Positions 61,489 to 64,000 of a stretch of DNA of 64,000 nt are shown in pieces (positions within the stretch are counted from its first letter, which is position 1; every line of letters begins with the position of its first letter). The position numbers and the translations under genes are program-made. The notes under the pieces were generated by a model that searched no databases, had not been told where the DNA came from, and was given only the letters and a program-made list of their open reading frames with translations. Source of the DNA: Curtobacterium flaccumfaciens pv. betae (GTDB taxonomy: Bacteria; Actinomycetota; Actinomycetes; Actinomycetales; Microbacteriaceae). The stretch covers positions 1,364,001-1,428,000 of the forward strand of contig NZ_JAPJDC010000001.1 in the NCBI RefSeq assembly GCF_026241855.1. The letters run 5' to 3'.

Positions 61489-61550
61489 GTTTCGCGCTGA
61501 GCGACAGGTCACGGGCTGCGGCGCCCGTGAGGTGTCGCTCAGCGCGAAAC
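61489..61550. repeat. TTTCGCGCTGAGCGACA palindrome family, copy 2
   Basis: 28-bp arms with two mismatches and a 6-base loop, between the convergent AKR and NAD(P)-binding genes. The outer arms match 20646-20705. Confidence 0.85.
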
Positions 61551-61587
61551 GGCGGCGAAACGGCGGCGGGCTGCGCGGAGCCGAGGA

Positions 61588-62223
61588 CTAGCGCTTCGCG
61601 GCGGCCAGGGCGTCGCGCAGCTCGGCGGCGGTCATCCGCGGGCCGTAGCCGGGGGTGTCCCGCTGGATGCGCCAGCCCTCGGCGAGCGGCCCGGCGTCGA
61701 CAACGTCGAAGCCGAACGCGTCGATGAACTCGGCGACGGTCTGCTTGGCGGAGTCGTCGTCGCCGGCGATGACGAGGGCACGACGGTCCGGGGTGCCGGC
61801 CGGCGTCGCGTGGCCGGTCAGGTCGTCGGCGCCGATGTGGTTGAACGCCTTCACGACACGGGCGCCGGGCAGGTGGTCCTGCAGCAGCTCGGCGGTGGTC
61901 GTGGACTGGTCGTCGAGGGCGGCGATGTGGCCGTCGCGCTCCCAGTAGTAGTTGTTCGTGTCGATGACGACCTTGCCGACGAGGGGCTCGACGGGGATCG
62001 TCTCGATCGCGGCGAGCGGCACCGTCACGACGACGATCTCACCCGCTGCGGCTGCCTCGTCACGGGTCGCTGCGCGTGCGCCGTCGCCGAGTTCCGTGAC
62101 CAGGTCGGTCAGGGTCTCCGGGCCGCGGGAGTTCGCGATGACGACCTGGTGGCCGTTCCGTACCGCGAGTCGTGCGAGCTGGGATCCGATGTTGCCGGCG
62201 CCGATGATTCCGATGGTTGTCAT
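61588..62223 (-). CDS. NADPH-dependent F420 reductase-like protein
   Basis: 211 residues, Rossmann fold with IGIIGAGNIGSQLARLAV and VVIANSRGPETL, typical of the NADP-oxidoreductase coenzyme-F420 family; VVKAFNHIGADDL is also conserved. F420 use is possible, but other members use NADPH alone. ATG 62223 with ribosome site GCAGGG. Confidence 0.8.
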   Translation of the reverse strand: MTTIGIIGAGNIGSQLARLAVRNGHQVVIANSRGPETLTDLVTELGDGARAATRDEAAAAGEIVVVTVPLAAIETIPVEPLVGKVVIDTNNYYWERDGHIAALDDQSTTTAELLQDHLPGARVVKAFNHIGADDLTGHATPAGTPDRRALVIAGDDDSAKQTVAEFIDAFGFDVVDAGPLAEGWRIQRDTPGYGPRMTAAELRDALAAAKR

Positions 62224-62300
62224 GGTGTCCCTGCAACGCTGCCCGCCGTCGTGCATTCCCCGGGCGGCACGATCGCCCCGCCGGGAGCATGATGGCGGGC

Positions 62301-62597
62301 ATGGACCACGAGTTCCGCGACGAGACCGACCAGGACCGCTACGCGATGTACGTCGACGGCGAGCTCGTGAGCGTGCTCGACTACCGGGTGAACGGTGACG
62401 CTGTCGCCTTCCCGCACACCTATACCATCCCGAAGCACCGCGGCCACGGCTACGCGGCGCAACTCGTCGAGTACGCCGTCGCCGACGTCGAGTCGTCGAC
62501 CACGAAGCGCATCCTGCCGATGTGCTGGTTCGTCGGCAAGTGGTTCGACGAACACCCCGAGAAAGCCGACCTGCTCAGTCGCAGCGCCGCGGACTGA
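62301..62597 (+). CDS. GNAT-like N-acetyltransferase (YidJ-like)
   Basis: 98 residues, a minimal acetyltransferase. YAMYVDGELVSVLDYRV, HTYTIPKHRGHGYAAQLVEYA (the acetyl-CoA R-G-x-G-x-A loop), and CWFVGKWFDEHPE match the small YidJ/YjdJ class. Acceptor unknown. ATG 62292 or 62289 are in-frame alternatives with GGGAG upstream. Confidence 0.75.
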   Translation: MDHEFRDETDQDRYAMYVDGELVSVLDYRVNGDAVAFPHTYTIPKHRGHGYAAQLVEYAVADVESSTTKRILPMCWFVGKWFDEHPEKADLLSRSAAD

Positions 62598-62618
62598 GCA
62601 CCGAACAAAGGGGCTCCC

Positions 62619-63080
62619 GTGCCCACCATCACCCCGTTCCTCTGGTACGACGACCAGGCCGAACAGGCCGCCGAGTACTACGTCGGACTGTTCCCCGACA
62701 GCCGCGTCGACAGCGTCAGCCGGATGCCCGACGGCCGTGCCCTCGTCGTCGAGTTCACGTTGCTCGGCGCCCCGTACCGCGCGATGAACGGCGGCCCCGG
62801 GCACCCGCACACCGACGCGGTCTCGTTCCAGATCGACGTGGACACGCAGGACGAGCTCGACCGGCTGTGGGACGCCCTGCTCGCCGACGGCGGGAGCCCG
62901 ACGGCGTGCGGGTGGTTGACCGACCGCTGGGGTCTGGCGTGGCAGGTGACCCCGTCGATGCTGGGGGAGCTGATGAGCGGATCGGGCGACCCGGAGGCCA
63001 ACGCCCGCGTGTTCGAGGCCATGATGCAGATGGTCAAGTTGGACATCCCCGCACTGCAGGCTGCCGCGGCCGGTCGCTGA
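62619..63080 (+). CDS. VOC/PhnB-like protein (3-demethylubiquinone-9 3-methyltransferase-like)
   Basis: 153 residues. TPFLWYDDQAEQAAEYYVGLFPDS, FRAMNGGPGH-like YRAMNGGPGH, and CGWLTDRWGLAWQVTPSML are signatures of the PhnB group within VOC. Function undetermined; not an established methyltransferase. GTG 62619 with ribosome site AAAGGGG. Follows the acetyltransferase gene closely. Confidence 0.82.
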   Translation: MPTITPFLWYDDQAEQAAEYYVGLFPDSRVDSVSRMPDGRALVVEFTLLGAPYRAMNGGPGHPHTDAVSFQIDVDTQDELDRLWDALLADGGSPTACGWLTDRWGLAWQVTPSMLGELMSGSGDPEANARVFEAMMQMVKLDIPALQAAAAGR

Positions 63081-63163
63081 CCCCACTCCACACGGACCCG
63101 CCGGTAGTGTGACCGGACCAGGAGACCGCCGGCAGGCGCCGGCACAGACAGGCTGGAGCCACC

Positions 63164-63634
63164 ATGGACCACCCGAGTTCGAGGGTCCGGAACAGCGACA
63201 TCAGCCGGGCGTACACCGAACTCGCCCGCATCACCCGTCGGGCGAGCATCCGAGCCCGCGGCTCGGACCAGGTGTTGAGCGTCGTCGACCAGTCCCTCGT
63301 CGACTTCGTCGTCCAGCACCCGGGCTGCATGGCCATCGACATCGCCCGCTACCTGCGGCTGAACCGTTCGACGATCTCGCGGCAACTGTCCGGGCTCCTC
63401 GCGACCGGGCTGGTGCGCACGACCGACGGCGGTAGCGGCAACGCGAAGCCGCTCGAGGCGACCGACGCCGGCCGTGCGGCGCTCGAGCGGTCGGTGCAGC
63501 TGCACCGGGACGCGCTCGACGAACGGCTCGCGGACTGGTCGGACGACGACATCGCGTTGCTCGCCGGGCTGCTGGAGCGCCTCGGCGCTTCGGACGAGGC
63601 CGGGCTCCCGATGCCGGCACCCACCGAGTCGTGA
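63164..63634 (+). CDS. MarR family transcriptional regulator
   Basis: 156 residues. Winged helix with MAIDIARYLRLNRSTISRQLSGLLATGLV and RTTDGGSGNAKPLEATDAGRAAL (wing). Dimerises through terminal helices; senses small molecules. Its stop overlaps the GTG of the phosphoesterase gene (GTGA). Confidence 0.88.
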   Translation: MDHPSSRVRNSDISRAYTELARITRRASIRARGSDQVLSVVDQSLVDFVVQHPGCMAIDIARYLRLNRSTISRQLSGLLATGLVRTTDGGSGNAKPLEATDAGRAALERSVQLHRDALDERLADWSDDDIALLAGLLERLGASDEAGLPMPAPTES

Positions 63635-64000
63635 CGACGTCGTTCGTCCTGCTGTCCGACACGCACCTGCCGAAGCGCGCGAGGGACCTGCCGCCCGGGC
63701 TGTGGGCCGACGTCGACGCGGCCGACCTCGTGGTGCACGCGGGGGACTGGGTCGACCTGGCGACCCTCGACGCCGTGCAGGCGCGGTCCCGCCGCTTCGA
63801 GGGCGTGCGGGGCAACAACGACGGTCCGGAGTTCGACGACCGGCTGCCGCTCGTCGCCCGGTTCGGCGTCGAGGACCTGCGCTTCGCCCTGGTGCACGAG
63901 ACCGGGGCGTCGACCGGTCGGGAACGGCGGATGGACGCCGAGTACCCGGACACCGACGTGCTCGTCTTCGGTCACTCGCACATCCCGTGGGACACCGTGG
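63631..64000 (+). CDS. YfcE/MJ0936-type metallophosphoesterase, partial
   Basis: First 123 residues only; the gene runs off the window. Metal-binding pattern: LLSDTHLPKRA (D-x-H), HAGDWVD (GD), VRGNNDGPEF (GNND), and FGHSHIPW (GHSH). These match calcineurin-like phosphodiesterases. GTG 63631 overlaps the MarR stop. The missing C-terminus is short in this family. Confidence 0.85.
   Translation, partial: MTTSFVLLSDTHLPKRARDLPPGLWADVDAADLVVHAGDWVDLATLDAVQARSRRFEGVRGNNDGPEFDDRLPLVARFGVEDLRFALVHETGASTGRERRMDAEYPDTDVLVFGHSHIPWDTV

Overview
The window is high-GC bacterial DNA (a 60-base sample of putA at 42001 has 41 G+C) with dense short-spaced genes, many GTG starts, cell-surface proteins ending in LAYTG, and a mycothiol-type glycosyltransferase family member. 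This fits an actinobacterium, most likely a Microbacteriaceae member close to Curtobacterium; the genus is my inference from overall gene content. I found no tRNA, rRNA, CRISPR array, complete insertion sequence or replication origin, and no gene-free stretch longer than about 300 bases.

Layout. 0-2.2 kb: a thioredoxin-like/DUF4395 pair, a membrane protein and a DUF1653 protein. 2.2-5.75 kb: a lower-GC, tightly overlapping five-gene operon on the minus strand (single-span two-cysteine membrane peptide, ABC ATPase, small two-span protein, ABC permease, M50-type metallopeptidase with a broken frame). This is the best candidate for an undescribed peptide release or export system. 5.8-16.4 kb: a Cas4/RecB-like nuclease-helicase fusion, an SDR oxidoreductase, a GPP34 protein bracketed by a 32-bp direct repeat, a secreted HNH nuclease and a SWIM-SNF2 helicase. 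16.5-28.8 kb: an AraC regulator, an exported VanY-type peptidase, two APC amino-acid permeases (one with an overlapping 38-codon partner), several small membrane proteins, a uracil-DNA-glycosylase-like protein, a glycosyltransferase and DUF429. 28.9-31.5 kb: a LigD-type polymerase domain protein and an ATP-dependent DNA ligase as separate genes, with two tiny ORFs between them.

33.4-40.5 kb: four paralogous secreted LAYTG surface proteins in tandem, each followed by a strong GC-rich hairpin; two share an almost duplicated leader and signal peptide. 40.7-45.2 kb: a frame-shifted LysR regulator divergent from bifunctional putA. 46-48.3 kb: a TetR-thioesterase operon divergent from an acyl-CoA dehydrogenase. 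48.3-51.3 kb: an S9 peptidase overlapping a patatin. 53.7-55.3 kb: a lone low-GC gene (43% in a 60-base sample) of the sporadic DUF6119/TIGR04141 family, an evident transferred gene and possible defence factor. 55.4-64 kb: an HxlR/NAD(P)-binding divergon, an MFS/LysR divergon with a 12-bp tandem repeat array, oxidoreductases, a VOC protein, and a MarR regulator overlapping a metallophosphoesterase cut by the window end.

Between genes lie several families of long, near-perfect palindromes (up to 60 bp with no loop). At least three occur as diverged pairs at distant sites, so they look like dispersed elements serving as terminators rather than unrelated hairpins.
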